A DNA stretch of 64,000 nt from Mycobacterium sp. Lineage in GTDB: Bacteria; Actinomycetota; Actinomycetes; Mycobacteriales; Mycobacteriaceae. The stretch lies in NCBI GenBank assembly GCA_021732005.1, contig JAKFVT010000027.1:62001-126000 (forward strand). The letters are read 5' to 3'. The position numbers were made by a program, and so were the translations under genes. Within the stretch, counting starts at the first letter, position 1. Each line of letters starts with the position of its first letter. Of this stretch, positions 33,683 to 44,200 are shown in pieces. The notes beneath the pieces are model-generated. The model had not been told where the DNA came from. It did no database searches and saw only the letters and a program-made list of their open reading frames with translations.

Positions 33683-34971
33683 GTCAGATACCGGTAGGCC
33701 GGCGAGCCCGGCTCCAGCGGCTCGACGTGCAGACCGGACGCATCCATCCGGGCCCGCAGCCCGTCGAGCCCGGCGGCCGAGCCGAGTTCGATGCCGACCA
33801 GCGCCGCACCGGTTTCGCGGTTGTTGCGCTTGACGTACTCGAACAGGGTGATGTCGTCGTTCGGTCCGAGGATCTCGTCGAGGAACCGGCGCAGTGCGCC
33901 CGGCTCCTGCGGGAAGTCGACCAGGAAGTAGTGCTTGAGGCCCAGGTGCACCAGCGACCGCTCGAGCACCTCGCCGTAGCGGGACACGTCGTTGTTGCCG
34001 CCGGAGATCAGACACACCACCGTCGACCCCGGCTCCACGCCGGCCTCAAGCAACCCGGCCACCGACAGCGCCCCCGCAGGCTCGGCGATGATGCCCTCGT
34101 TCTGGTACAGGTCCAGCATCGCCGTGCAGACCGCACCCTCGTCGACCGTCGTCACCGACACCATGTCGCCCGCCGCGGCCAGCGCCTGATACGGCAGCGC
34201 ACCGATCTGCTTGACCGCCGCGCCGTCGACGAACTGGTCGACGTGCTCCAGCTCGACCGGGCCGCCGGCGGCCAGCGCCGCGATCATCGAGGCCGCGCCG
34301 GCGGGCTCGACGCCCAGCACCGCGGTGTTGGACGTCCGCTCGGCCAGGTAGGAAGTGATTCCCGCGATGCAGCCGCCGCCGCCGACCGGGACGATCACCA
34401 GGTCCGGTTCAGTGTCGAGCTGGGCGAGGATCTCCACGGCGATCGTGCCCTGGCCGGCCATCGTGCGCAGATCGTCGAAAGGCGGAACCAGGGTGGCGCC
34501 GGTGCGGGCGACATCGTCGAGAGCCGCCTCGGCCGCCAGGTCATAGGTCGCCCCGCCGACGATCAAGTCGATGAACTCCCCACCGTGATAGCGGATGCGG
34601 TCGCGCTTCTGCTTCGGGGTCTTGGCCGGCACGTAGACCCGGCCGTGCACGCCCATCGACCGGCAGGCCAGCGCGAAGCCCTGCGCATGATTACCGGCCG
34701 ACGAGCACACCACCCCGGCGGCGATCTCAGCGTCGGAGAGCTGTTTGAGCAGGTTGTAGGCACCGCGCACCTTGTAGGACCGCACGCTCTGCAGGTCCTC
34801 ACGCTTGAGGTACACCTCGGCGCCGGTGGCCTGCGAAAGCCGGTCGCTGTATTGCAGCGGGCTCTGGCTGACCACGTCCGCGATTCGCTGACCGGCCTCA
34901 TCGATGTCGGCCGCCGAGATCGGTGTGGTCAGCGGCGTCCTTCGAGAATCCTGGGTCAGTTCAGCGGACAC
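33679..34971 (-). CDS. ilvA: Threonine ammonia-lyase (biosynthetic)
   Basis: IlvA deaminates threonine to 2-oxobutyrate for isoleucine synthesis. The 430-residue protein has the PLP Lys in VRSYKVRGAYNLL, CSSAGNHAQGFA, PVGGGGCIAGI (phosphate loop), VVCLISGGNNDVSRY, and a single C-terminal ACT-like domain (KHYFLVDFPQEPGALRRF) that should mediate isoleucine feedback. The GTG start lies inside the end of the chelatase gene (16 nt overlap), so ilvA sits at the tail of the siroheme and nitrite operon. Whether it also has its own promoter cannot be seen. Confidence 0.93.
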   Translation of the reverse strand: MSAELTQDSRRTPLTTPISAADIDEAGQRIADVVSQSPLQYSDRLSQATGAEVYLKREDLQSVRSYKVRGAYNLLKQLSDAEIAAGVVCSSAGNHAQGFALACRSMGVHGRVYVPAKTPKQKRDRIRYHGGEFIDLIVGGATYDLAAEAALDDVARTGATLVPPFDDLRTMAGQGTIAVEILAQLDTEPDLVIVPVGGGGCIAGITSYLAERTSNTAVLGVEPAGAASMIAALAAGGPVELEHVDQFVDGAAVKQIGALPYQALAAAGDMVSVTTVDEGAVCTAMLDLYQNEGIIAEPAGALSVAGLLEAGVEPGSTVVCLISGGNNDVSRYGEVLERSLVHLGLKHYFLVDFPQEPGALRRFLDEILGPNDDITLFEYVKRNNRETGAALVGIELGSAAGLDGLRARMDASGLHVEPLEPGSPAYRYLT

Positions 34972-35669
34972 CGATCAATGGTGCCACCACCAGGGCCGAA
35001 TGCGGGAATCGGGGTGAGCGCGAACCGGCGCGCCAACAGCGCCACGAGTTCCGGGTGCGCGCCCAGCGGATCGGTCACTCCGTGCGCACCGCAACCGGCC
35101 AGCCTGGCGTGGAACACACCCGGCGCCAACAGGTAGGAGGCGATGAACACCCGCCGCCCCGCCGCTCGGATCCGGCCCACCAGGCCGGCGACGGTTGGGG
35201 CGCCGGTGGCCACGAAGCCCAGGTGCACCTCGCCCACCAGATCGCCCAGCAGGGCCGCGGCCCGGACCAGTTCGCGCCGCGCCGTCGGATCGGAGGACCC
35301 GGCCGCCGCCATCACCACCGCGTCACCGGGTGTCCAGCCCACCTCGAGCAGCCTGGTGCGCATGATCTCGGCCAGCGTCGGGTCGGGGCCCAGCGCGGCG
35401 GTGATGGTGACCTCCGTGTGGCCGCTCTCCGCGATCCGAGCAGGCAGATCGGTGTTGACGTGATAGCCCGAGGCCAGGAACGCCGGCACCACGATCGCAG
35501 GGCTCGTCGACTCGGCCAGCAGCTCGCGGGGATTGGGCCCGAGGACGTCGACGAACGCGGTACGCACCGGACCGACGTGTTCGGCTACGGCCGACGCGAT
35601 CTCGGTGACGGTGGCCAGCCCCTGCGGATTTCGGGTGCCGTGGGCGACCAGGATCAGCTCGGGTGTCAT
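34956..35669 (-). CDS. Sirohydrochlorin chelatase (CbiX/SirB type)
   Basis: A chelatase of 237 residues that should insert iron into sirohydrochlorin to make siroheme for nitrite reductase. The N-terminus ILVAHGTRNPQG with the catalytic His is typical, and a second half repeats the pattern with MAAAGSSDPTARRELVRAA and LLAPGVFHARLAGCGA. The doubled CbiX arrangement and similarity to Rv0259c support the call; the metal could be cobalt in other settings. It overlaps the HemD gene by 4 nt upstream and ilvA downstream. Confidence 0.88.
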   Translation of the reverse strand: MTPELILVAHGTRNPQGLATVTEIASAVAEHVGPVRTAFVDVLGPNPRELLAESTSPAIVVPAFLASGYHVNTDLPARIAESGHTEVTITAALGPDPTLAEIMRTRLLEVGWTPGDAVVMAAAGSSDPTARRELVRAAALLGDLVGEVHLGFVATGAPTVAGLVGRIRAAGRRVFIASYLLAPGVFHARLAGCGAHGVTDPLGAHPELVALLARRFALTPIPAFGPGGGTIDRCPLN

Positions 35670-36811
35670 GTCGCCTCCACATCCACGGCGAGTCGGTAGC
35701 CGCGTTTGACGACGGTCTGGACCACCCGCGGGGCGGCCAGCGCCGAACGCAGCCGCGCCATCGCGGTCTCGACCGCGTGGGTGTCGCCGCCGCCGCCCGG
35801 CAGTTCGGCGAGCAGCTCCTCGCGGGACACCACCAGACCGGGTGCCACCAGCAGCCGGCGCAACAGCGCCATGCCGGCCGGCGGCAGCACCTTGAGCTGA
35901 CCGTCCACCTCGACGCTGGTGCTACGAACGCTGATGCGGTGCCCTCCGGCACTGTATTGCTTTGCCAGGCAGGGCAATTCGTCGGTGATGAGCCGCGCCA
36001 GGGCGCCGAGGCGATAGCGCTGCGGAGAACGCGGCTCGATACCCAGCCGGGCCAGCGGGGTCGCCGTCACCGGACCGACACAGAACACCGCGACGTTGTT
36101 GCGCAACGCGGTGATCAGACAGTCCAGTGCGCCAATGGCTTTCGCGCGCTCGAGCAGGGATGCGACGGCGGGCGCGCTGGTGAAGCTCACCGCGTCGACG
36201 TCGGCGTTGACGATCATGCCGATCAGCTGGTCGATGCGCCGGGTGTCCTCGGGCTGTTCCCAGCGATACACCGGCACCTTCACCACCTGGGCGCCGGCCC
36301 GGGTCAGCGCGTCGCAGATGTCGGTGTCGGGCTCCCATTCGCTTGCCGCACCGTGCAACTGCACCGCGATCCGCAGCCGGTCCACGCCTTCGGACAGCAG
36401 CCGTTCCAGCACTTCGACCGACGACTCCGACTCCGGGCTCCACTCCTCACACAGCCCGGCCTGCCGCACAGCGCCCCGCGCCTTCGGCCCGCGGGCCAGG
36501 ATGCGCGTCGACCCCAGTGCGGCGAGCAGGCCGTCGTGCACGTCCCAGCCGTGGGCGGCCTCCACCCAGCCGCGGAACCCGATCCCGGTGGTCACGACAA
36601 CCAGATCGGGTGGCTCGGCGATGAGTTGCTCGGTCACCCGGTGCAGTTCGACGTCGTCGACCAGCGGCACGATCCGGATCGTCGGGGCGTGCACAACCGC
36701 GGCACCGCGCCGCTCCAGCAGCGTGATGAACTCTTCGGCCCGGCGCGCGGCGGTCACCCCGACGGTGAACCCGGCCAGCGGGTCAGCGACTTCTGATCTC
36801 GACGAATCCAT
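35666..36811 (-). CDS. hemD: Uroporphyrinogen-III synthase with C-terminal winged-helix domain
   Basis: A 381-residue protein combining a HemD domain (about residues 12-260; LAGFTVGVTAARRAEEFITLLERRGA, VVTTGIGFRGW, VSFTSAPAVASLLERA, VFCVGPVTATPL) with an OmpR-type DNA-binding winged helix (about 285-378; VLPPAGMALLRRLL, ETAMARLRSALAAPRVVQTVVKRGYRLAV). It resembles Rv0260c, which is beside nirBD in M. tuberculosis. HemD closes the tetrapyrrole ring; the added domain suggests a regulator of nitrite assimilation. The ATG lies within the end of nirD (29 nt overlap). Enzyme activity is not certain. Confidence 0.85.
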   Translation of the reverse strand: MDSSRSEVADPLAGFTVGVTAARRAEEFITLLERRGAAVVHAPTIRIVPLVDDVELHRVTEQLIAEPPDLVVVTTGIGFRGWVEAAHGWDVHDGLLAALGSTRILARGPKARGAVRQAGLCEEWSPESESSVEVLERLLSEGVDRLRIAVQLHGAASEWEPDTDICDALTRAGAQVVKVPVYRWEQPEDTRRIDQLIGMIVNADVDAVSFTSAPAVASLLERAKAIGALDCLITALRNNVAVFCVGPVTATPLARLGIEPRSPQRYRLGALARLITDELPCLAKQYSAGGHRISVRSTSVEVDGQLKVLPPAGMALLRRLLVAPGLVVSREELLAELPGGGGDTHAVETAMARLRSALAAPRVVQTVVKRGYRLAVDVEAT

Positions 36812-37148
36812 CGACCACCCTGACGTCGTAGACCGGCAGTGCGTGTGACTCGTCGTCGAGGCAGCGACCGTCGACCAGGGAGAAAACCTGCTTGAGCAGC
36901 GGTGAGGCCACCGTGGGCTCACCGCGCCGGTCCCCGACCAGGCCGCGCGACATGACCGCGGCACGGCCGAACGGGTCGATGTTGCCGACCGCGGCCAGCG
37001 TGCCGTCGGCCAGCAAGAACAACGCCGCCTGCTCACCGCCGGGCAGCAACACCGCAACGCCGCGCCCGGCGAGCAGCGCGCTGCGCGGGCAGGCGGGCGT
37101 CCACACATCGAGGTCGAGCCCCAGGCGGGTATCTGCAAGAACTGTCAT
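36783..37148 (-). CDS. nirD: Nitrite reductase (NADH) small subunit
   Basis: NirD is the small subunit of assimilatory NADH-nitrite reductase. The 121-residue product has a Rieske-type fold (VWTPACPRSALLAGRGVAVLLPGGEQAALF, then DPFGRAAVMSRGLVGDRRGEPTVASPLLKQVFSLVDGRCLDD) but lacks the CxH...CxxH cluster ligands, as usual for NirD. GGAGG lies 10 nt before the ATG. It follows nirB after 48 nt, and hemD starts inside its 3' end. Confidence 0.93.
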   Translation of the reverse strand: MTVLADTRLGLDLDVWTPACPRSALLAGRGVAVLLPGGEQAALFLLADGTLAAVGNIDPFGRAAVMSRGLVGDRRGEPTVASPLLKQVFSLVDGRCLDDESHALPVYDVRVVDGFVEIRSR

Positions 37149-37196
37149 GGTTTCAAGCCTCCAAGACCTTGATAGAGGGGTCGTGTTTCGCCGCTG

Positions 37197-39719
37197 TTAC
37201 GCGCGGCTTTCCACCGCGTTGACGCTGCCGGGCATACCCAGCAGCAACGGCACCTTGCGCGGGCCGCTCTCGTCGAACGCGACCGTCGGGTCCGACTCGT
37301 CGGGGGCATTGACGAACGACACGAAGCGAGCCAGTTTCTCCTGGTCGTTCAGCACGCCCGCCCACTCGTCGGAGTAGCCATCAATATGGCGCGCCATCGC
37401 GTCGTCGAGATCCGCGGCAATCCCCAACGAGTCCGCACACACCACGTCCCGGATGTGATCAAGCCCACCGTCGATGGTCTCCTGCCAGACGGCGGTGCGC
37501 TGCAAGCGGTCTGCGGTGCGGATGTAGAACATCAGGTACCGGTCGATGTAGCGGACCAGGGATTCGGAGTCGAGGTCACCGGCCAGTAGTTGCGCATGCT
37601 TGGGGTTGGCGCCACCGTTGCCACCGACGTAGAGGTTCCAGCCTTTCTCGGTGGCGATCACCCCGACGTCCTTGCCGCGCGCCTCAGCACATTCGCGTTG
37701 GCAGCCCGACACTCCCATCTTGATCTTGTGCGGCGAACGCAATCCCCGGTAACGCAATTCGAGCGCGACGGCCATCGCGACCGAGTCCTGGACGCCGTAG
37801 CGGCACCAGGACGAGCCGACGCAACTCTTCACTGTGCGCAGCGACTTACCGTAGGCGTGACCGGATTCCATCCCCGCGTCGACCAGCCGCTTCCAGATCT
37901 GCGGCAGCTGCTCGACGCGGGCACCGAACAGGTCGATCCGCTGGCCGCCGGTGATCTTGGTGTAGAGGCCGAAATCCTGCGCCACCTGGGCGATCACCAT
38001 CAGCTGCTCCGGTGTGACCTCACCGCCGGGCAGTCGCGGCACCACCGAATACGTGCCGTTGCGCTGAATGTTGGCCAGGAAATGGTCGTTGGTGTCCTGC
38101 AGTGCGGCCGTCTCATCGTTGAGGATGTGGTCCGACGACGTGGATGCCAGGATCGATGCGACCACCGGCTTGCAGATGTCGCAGCCGGCGCCGGTCCCGT
38201 GCTCGGCGATCAGTGTCGAGAAGGTCCGGATACCGGTCGACGCCACGATCTGGAACAGCTCCGCGCGGGACTGGCCGAAGTGTTCGCACAGCGCCTTCGA
38301 CATCGCGACACCCTGCGACTCGAGGAGCCGCTTGAGCATCGGAATGCAACTGCCGCAGGAGGTTCCGGCGGCGGTCGCACACTTGATCGCCGGCACGTCA
38401 TGGGCGCCGTCCGCGATGGCGCCGCAGATGCTGTGTTTGGACACCGCGTTGCACGAGCAGATCTGCGCGTCGTCGGGCAGCGCGCCGACCCCGACCTCGG
38501 CCCCGGCCGGCGAGATCAGCGTCGCCGGGTCGGCGGGAAGCGGGCGGCCGACCAGCGGGCGCAGGGTTGAGTAGGCGCTCGCATCGCCGACCAGGATGCC
38601 ACCCAGCAGGGTCGAAACATCATCGGAAACCACGAGTTTGGCGTAGGTCTGGTTGACGGCGTCGTTGAGGACGACCTCCAGCGCGCCCGGTGTGCTGGCG
38701 TGCGCGTCGCCGAAGCTCGCGACGTCGACACCGAGCAGTTTGAGTTTGGTGGACAGATCGGCACCCGGGAATTCGGCGGTACCGCCGACCAGCCGGTCGG
38801 CAACCACCTCGGCCATCGTGTAGCCGGGCGCGACCAGGCCGTAGCAGCGGCCTTCGACCGCGGCAACCTCACCAATCGCGTACACCCGGGGATCACCGGT
38901 GGCGCAACTGATGTCGGTCAGCACTCCCCCGCGCTCAGCGATCGGCAGACCACAGTCACGGGCCAACTCGTCACGTGGGCGCACGCCGGCCGAGAACACC
39001 AGCACCGCGGCCTCGAGCTGTTCACCGTTGGACAGTGACACCGTGATGCCGTCACCGTTGTCGACGATGTCGGTGGACGCCACGTCGGTGTGCACGACGA
39101 TGCCGAGCTCGGTGATCAACCGGTTCAGCAGTGCGCCGCCACCGTCGTCGACCTGAATTGGCATCAGTCGGGGAGAGCGCTCCAGCACATGTGGAGTCAG
39201 CCCCAGCATGCGCAGTGCGTTGGCCGCTTCCAGCCCCAGCAGGCCGCCGCCGACGACGATGCCGGTCGCCCCGGGGCTGGTCGCCGAGGCCGCCGCGCGG
39301 ATCGCGTCGAGGTCTTCGAGCGTGCGATAGACGAAGCACCGGTCCAGATCGCTGCCCGGGATGGGCGGCACGAAGGGGTACGAGCCGGTGGCCAACACCA
39401 CCGCGTCGTAGCTGATGCGCTCCCCGGTCGAGGTGACGACCTCGCGGGCGTCCCGGTCGATCGCGGCGGCCGGTTCCCCGACCCGCAGGTCGACCAATGT
39501 GTCTCCGGCGTAGTCATTTCCGGACAGCGCCAGGCCGGCGCGGTCCCATCCGTCGATATAGGAGGACAACCCGACCCGGTCGTAGGCCGCGGTGGGTTCC
39601 TCGCAGAGCACCACCACCCGCCAGCTTCCGTCGCGGTCGCGATCGCGCAGTGCCTCGACGAACCGGTGGCCGACCATTCCGTGACCGATGACCACGACGG
39701 TCCGGCGTGCGGCGGTCAT
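37197..39719 (-). CDS. nirB: Nitrite reductase (NADH) large subunit
   Basis: NirB reduces nitrite to ammonium with NADH, using FAD, Fe-S clusters and siroheme in the cytoplasm. In the 840-residue protein an FAD/NAD oxidoreductase half (VVVIGHGMVGHRF, IVVGGGLLGLEAANALRMLG) is followed by a BFD-like 2Fe-2S region (ICSCNAVSKHSICGAI, AAGTSCGSCIPML). The sulfite/nitrite reductase half has the siroheme-4Fe-4S ligands in VKSCVGSSWCRYG and GVSGCQRECAEARGKD. The ATG overlaps the narK stop by 4 nt. The long frame upstream is a shadow of narK. Confidence 0.95.
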   Translation of the reverse strand: MTAARRTVVVIGHGMVGHRFVEALRDRDRDGSWRVVVLCEEPTAAYDRVGLSSYIDGWDRAGLALSGNDYAGDTLVDLRVGEPAAAIDRDAREVVTSTGERISYDAVVLATGSYPFVPPIPGSDLDRCFVYRTLEDLDAIRAAASATSPGATGIVVGGGLLGLEAANALRMLGLTPHVLERSPRLMPIQVDDGGGALLNRLITELGIVVHTDVASTDIVDNGDGITVSLSNGEQLEAAVLVFSAGVRPRDELARDCGLPIAERGGVLTDISCATGDPRVYAIGEVAAVEGRCYGLVAPGYTMAEVVADRLVGGTAEFPGADLSTKLKLLGVDVASFGDAHASTPGALEVVLNDAVNQTYAKLVVSDDVSTLLGGILVGDASAYSTLRPLVGRPLPADPATLISPAGAEVGVGALPDDAQICSCNAVSKHSICGAIADGAHDVPAIKCATAAGTSCGSCIPMLKRLLESQGVAMSKALCEHFGQSRAELFQIVASTGIRTFSTLIAEHGTGAGCDICKPVVASILASTSSDHILNDETAALQDTNDHFLANIQRNGTYSVVPRLPGGEVTPEQLMVIAQVAQDFGLYTKITGGQRIDLFGARVEQLPQIWKRLVDAGMESGHAYGKSLRTVKSCVGSSWCRYGVQDSVAMAVALELRYRGLRSPHKIKMGVSGCQRECAEARGKDVGVIATEKGWNLYVGGNGGANPKHAQLLAGDLDSESLVRYIDRYLMFYIRTADRLQRTAVWQETIDGGLDHIRDVVCADSLGIAADLDDAMARHIDGYSDEWAGVLNDQEKLARFVSFVNAPDESDPTVAFDESGPRKVPLLLGMPGSVNAVESRA

Positions 39720-41170
39720 GCGGCGGCTGCGGCGCTGTCGACCGCGGGGGTGTCGGTTCCGATGACAGTGGCCGTCTTCGGCCTTCGCACGTAGGCGGCC
39801 CAGGTGATCACCGCGCACAACACGTAGAAGCCGAGGAACACCCAGAAGGCCATGGTGGCGGATTTCGCCGGCGACAGGTATGACGCCCGCAGTGCGATGT
39901 TGACGCCGACTCCGCCGAGGGCTCCGATCGCGCCGGCGATCCCGATCAGCGCTCCCGACATCCGCAGCGACCAGGCGCTGCGGTCCGGTGCGCTGAGCTG
40001 GTCCATGCCACGGGACTTGGCCTCGAAGATCGACGGGATCATCTTGTAGGTGGAGCCATTTCCCATGCCGGACAGGATGAACAGCGCGATGAATCCGGCG
40101 ATGAACGCGGCCATGGTGGCACCCGTCGCGGGTCCCGGGGTCGCGTCGTCGATCTCGCCGGCGGCGACCAGCCAGCCGGCGGCGGCGATCATGGCGAAGA
40201 ACGTGTAGAGCGTGACCTTGCCGCCGCCGAAGCGATCCGACAGCCAGCCGCCCAACGGACGTGACAGGGAGCCGAGAACCGGTCCGATGAAGGCGATCTG
40301 GGCGGCGTGCAGGGACGCCTGCGCGGTCATCGCCGGGGTGACGGGGCCGCCGTGCGACAGTCCGGCCAGGAAGTTGATCTGCAGCACCTGGCCGAAGGCG
40401 AAGCCGAATCCGATGAAAGATCCGAAGGTACCGATGTAGAGCAGTGAGATCAGCCACGAATCACGATGCGCCAGAACCTCGATCATCGACCGCGCGTCAG
40501 TGCGCTGGTTGGTGAGGTTGTTCATGAACATCGACGCGCCCACTGCGGCCAGTGCGACCAACACCAGGTAGGCCGCGCAGACCAGGTGCGGCGACCGGTT
40601 GCCGGCGGTCGCGATGACCAGCAGCCCGATGATCTGGATGACGGCGACGCCGATGTTGCCGCCTCCCGCGTTGAGGCCAAGCGCCCAGCCCTTGTACCGC
40701 TGCGGATAGAACGCGTTGATGTTGGTCATCGAGGAGGCGAAGTTGCCACCGCCGAGTCCGGCGAAGGCGGCCACCATCAGGAACGTGGTGTACGAGGTGC
40801 CCGGGTGCGCCATGAAATACAGCGTCAGCAGAGTCGGCACCAACAACGCCAAGGCCGAGAACATCGTCCAGTTACGACCGCCGAAGCGGGCGGTGGCGAA
40901 CGTGTAGGGAATGCGAAGCACGGCTCCGACCAGGGTGGGCACGGCCACCAGGAAGAACTTGCCTGCGGCATCGATGTGGTAGACGTTCTGCGGCATGAAC
41001 AACACCATCACCGACCAGATGGACCACACCGAGAATCCGACGTGCTCGGCGAAGATCGACCAAATCAGGTTGCGGCGAGCGATTTTCGAGCCGCCGGCGT
41101 TCCAGGCCTCGACGTCTTCGGCGTCCCAGTCGTCGATGTCGTAGCCGCTGCGGGTAGGTGAAGTCTGCAT
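39716..41170 (-). CDS. narK: NarK-type nitrate/nitrite transporter
   Basis: A major-facilitator transporter of 484 residues from the nitrate/nitrite porter family, about 12 helices. Characteristic segments are GGNFASSMTNINAFYPQRYKGWALGLNAGGGNIGV, with the nitrate-signature glycines, and GNGSTYKMIPSIFEAKSR. It probably brings in nitrate or exports nitrite for NasN and NirBD next to it. I chose the ATG that lies 6 nt after TACCGT (41182-41177), a possible -10 giving a leaderless mRNA; an upstream extension of 20 codons lacks similarity. nirB overlaps its stop. Confidence 0.93.
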   Translation of the reverse strand: MQTSPTRSGYDIDDWDAEDVEAWNAGGSKIARRNLIWSIFAEHVGFSVWSIWSVMVLFMPQNVYHIDAAGKFFLVAVPTLVGAVLRIPYTFATARFGGRNWTMFSALALLVPTLLTLYFMAHPGTSYTTFLMVAAFAGLGGGNFASSMTNINAFYPQRYKGWALGLNAGGGNIGVAVIQIIGLLVIATAGNRSPHLVCAAYLVLVALAAVGASMFMNNLTNQRTDARSMIEVLAHRDSWLISLLYIGTFGSFIGFGFAFGQVLQINFLAGLSHGGPVTPAMTAQASLHAAQIAFIGPVLGSLSRPLGGWLSDRFGGGKVTLYTFFAMIAAAGWLVAAGEIDDATPGPATGATMAAFIAGFIALFILSGMGNGSTYKMIPSIFEAKSRGMDQLSAPDRSAWSLRMSGALIGIAGAIGALGGVGVNIALRASYLSPAKSATMAFWVFLGFYVLCAVITWAAYVRRPKTATVIGTDTPAVDSAAAAA

Positions 41171-41214
41171 GCGCTCACGGTAGGAATTCTTTGTTGCGCC
41201 TTCGCACCTGCGCG

Positions 41215-41230
41215 GTGATCCTGATGTCAC
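41215..41230. promoter_or_regulatory. Inverted repeat upstream of narK, candidate GlnR site
   Basis: GTGATCCTGATGTCAC is an imperfect inverted repeat 45-60 nt upstream of the narK start. On the coding strand it reads GTGACATCAGGATCAC, with two AC pairs nine bases apart, the spacing described for GlnR sites in mycobacteria. It could instead be a loose CRP-like site, but the 8-base centre is too long for that. Low confidence. Confidence 0.35.
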
Positions 41231-41265
41231 AACTCGCTCACTTTCCCTATCGCGCCGCGGTGAGG

Positions 41266-44200
41266 TCAGTACACGTCGCGCAGATAGCGCTTGGTGGCGA
41301 CGAGTTCACGCTTGTAATCGTGGGCTGCTTCAGCACTGAGGTGCCCATGGGTGGCGATGATCGTGCTCAGCGCGGCGTCCACGCCGGTGGCCATGCCGTT
41401 GGCATCGCCGCACACGTACACATGCGCGCCGTCCTGCAGCCAACCCCACAGTAGCGCCCCGTTGTCAATCATCTTGTTCTGCACGTAGATTCGCTTGGCC
41501 TGGTCACGGGAGAACGCCAGGTCGAGCCGGCTGAGGAAGCCGTCTTCAACCATGTCGGTCAGGTCGTCGGCATAGTAGAAGTTCTCAGCTCGGTGCTGAT
41601 CGCCGAAGAACAACCAGTTGCGGCCGGTGTGGCCGAGCGCGCGGCGCTCCTGCAGGAACCCGCGAAACGGCGCGATGCCGGTGCCGGCGCCGATCATCAC
41701 GATCGGGGCGCAACGGTCCTGCGGCGGCCGGAAATGCGGGGAGTGCTGCAGGAAGATCGGAGTGGCCGCGTCGGCCGCCCGGTCGGCCAGGTAGGTCGAA
41801 CACACTCCCCCGCGCCGAGCGCCGTCCGGTCCGTCGTAACGCACCACCGACACGGTCAGTTGCACCTCGTGCGGGCTGATGAGCGGGCTCGACGAGATCG
41901 AGTAGAACCGCGGCGCCAACCGCACCAGCGCGTCCTGCCACTGCGCGGCGTCAGCCCGCACGCCGAAGGCGCGGATGGCATCGATTCCGTTGCGTCCCAA
42001 CCGCCATGACTCCAGGTCGGCGAGTGCCGACCGCAGGTGTTTGACCACCGCCTTGTCGGTCGCGGCGTCGGCGAGGAACGTCACCAGGTTCGGGGTCAGG
42101 CGGCAGATGTCGTAGCTGGTGGTCAGCGCTTCCCGCAATGAGCACTGCGCCCCGTCGACCTCGACGACGTCGTCACCGGACAGCCCGGTGACGGACAGCC
42201 ATTCCGCCACGTCGTCGTCATCGTTGATGGGCATCACTCCCAGCGAGTCGCCGACCGAGTATCCGACGTCGTGCTCGGAGATGTCGAAACCGAACTCCCG
42301 CACCTCCTTGGCCGCCGAACGGGGCGTGAGCCGGAGGTTGCGGCTGAGCTTCGCATGGATGGGATTGGCCCGGGTGAATCGCTTCGGCGTCGAGACCGTC
42401 GGGATGAACGGCACCGCAGCAGGATTGACGAGCGTGACGATTCGCCGGATCCAGGCGTCGACGGTGTCGTCGTCGTGGATCTCGGTGTCGTGGCGGTCGA
42501 GAAGCCGGCGGCCACCAAGTTCGGCCAGCCGGGCGTCCAGCGCGCGAGCGTGTCCGCAGAACTGGCCGTAGGAGCGGTCACCGATGCCCAGAACGGCGAA
42601 TTCCAGCCCGTCCAGAGCAGGTGGATCCGGTGAGCTGAGCCGGTCCCAGAAGTCGGCACCGTTGTCCGGCGGGCCGCCGTCACCGAAGGTGCTCGTCACG
42701 ACGAACACGTTCCTGACGCCGGCCAGCCGAGCGGGGTGGATATCCGCCATCGCCGCTGATTCAGCGTCAATGCCCTGTGCGGCAAATTCATCCACCAGCC
42801 GAATGGCGAGGTCCTCAGCGTTGCCGGTCTGCGAGGCCCACAGCACCACCGGACCGTTGCCCGCCAGTCGCGTTCGATCGGGCTGCACCTGCACCGGGGG
42901 CGCACCGACCGGGTGTAGCCGCACCGCGCACACCTTCAGTTCGGGCTGCAACGACTGCGGATCGACCGCGTCGTTGGTCACCGCGTTGACCGTGACATCG
43001 TCGCCGTGTTCGTCGTTCCAGTGGAACGGCGCGAAGCAGTTTCCCGGCCGTACCCGGTCGGTGACGACGGCAGGCAGCACCGCACGGCCGCGCCTCGACG
43101 ACACCTCCACGGGTTGGCCGTCGAGAATGTCGAGAGCGGCGGCGTCGGCGGGATGGATCTCGACGAAGGGTCCGTTGTCGAGCCGGGTGAGCTTGTCCAC
43201 CCGGCCCGTCTTGGTCATGGTGTGCCACTGGTGCGGCAGCCGACCGGTGTTGAGCAGCAACGGGAATGCGTCGTCGGGACACTCGTGCGGTTCCATGTGC
43301 GGCCGGGCATGGAAGACGGCACGGCCGGACGGGGTGGCGAAGGTCAGCACTCCGTCGGCGAGGTAGCGGATCGAGTGCCGGTCGTCGGTGTCGCCGGGCG
43401 GGCACGGCCATTGCACCGGCGTTTCCCGCAGCCGCCGATAGCTGACGCCCCGGATGTCGTAGCCGGTCTGGGCGTTGGCGAAGCCGCGGATCTCGTCGAA
43501 GATCTCTTCACTGGACTGGTAGTCGAAGTGCGCACCGAATCCCATCGCGGCCGCGACCTGGCAGATCAGCTGCCAGTCGGGCCTGGCGTCGCCCACCGGC
43601 GAAACACATTGCCGGACAAGGGTGAGGTTGCGTTCGGAGTTGACCATCACGGCGTCGGACTCGGCCCACAGCGCTGCGGGCAACACCACGTCGGCGAAGC
43701 GGTTGGTCGCGGTGTCGGCGTAGGCATCCTGGGTGACCACGAGTTCGGCGGCCCGCAGACCGTCGACCACGGCGGCGCGGTTGGGGACGCTGGCCACCGG
43801 GTTGGTGCAGATGATCCAGCAGGCCTTGATGTCGCCGGCTGCCATCCGCTCGAACATGTCGATGGTCCCGCGGTTCACCTCGGTGCGGATCGTCGCAGGC
43901 TCGAGACCCCACATCGCCTCGACGAACGATCGGTCCTCGGCGGAGGCCACCGAGCGCTGACCGGGTAATCCCGGTCCCATGTAGCCCATTTCGCGGCCGC
44001 CCATCGCGTTGGGCTGACCGGTGAGCGACAGCGGACCGCTGCCGGGGCGGCAGATCGCGCCGGTGGCCAGATGCAGGTTGCAGATCGCGTTGGTGTTCCA
44101 GGTTCCGTGGGTGCTCTGGTTGAGCCCCATGGTCCACAGCGACATCCACTCGCCGGCCTCGGCGATCATCGTTGCCGCACAGCGTATGTCGGCCTCGGAC

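Noticed and set aside
39720..40457. N-terminal extension of NirB by some 240 codons
   Set aside because: The extension is a frame-shifted reading of narK on the same strand. NirB similarity begins at the ATG at 39719, which overlaps the narK stop.
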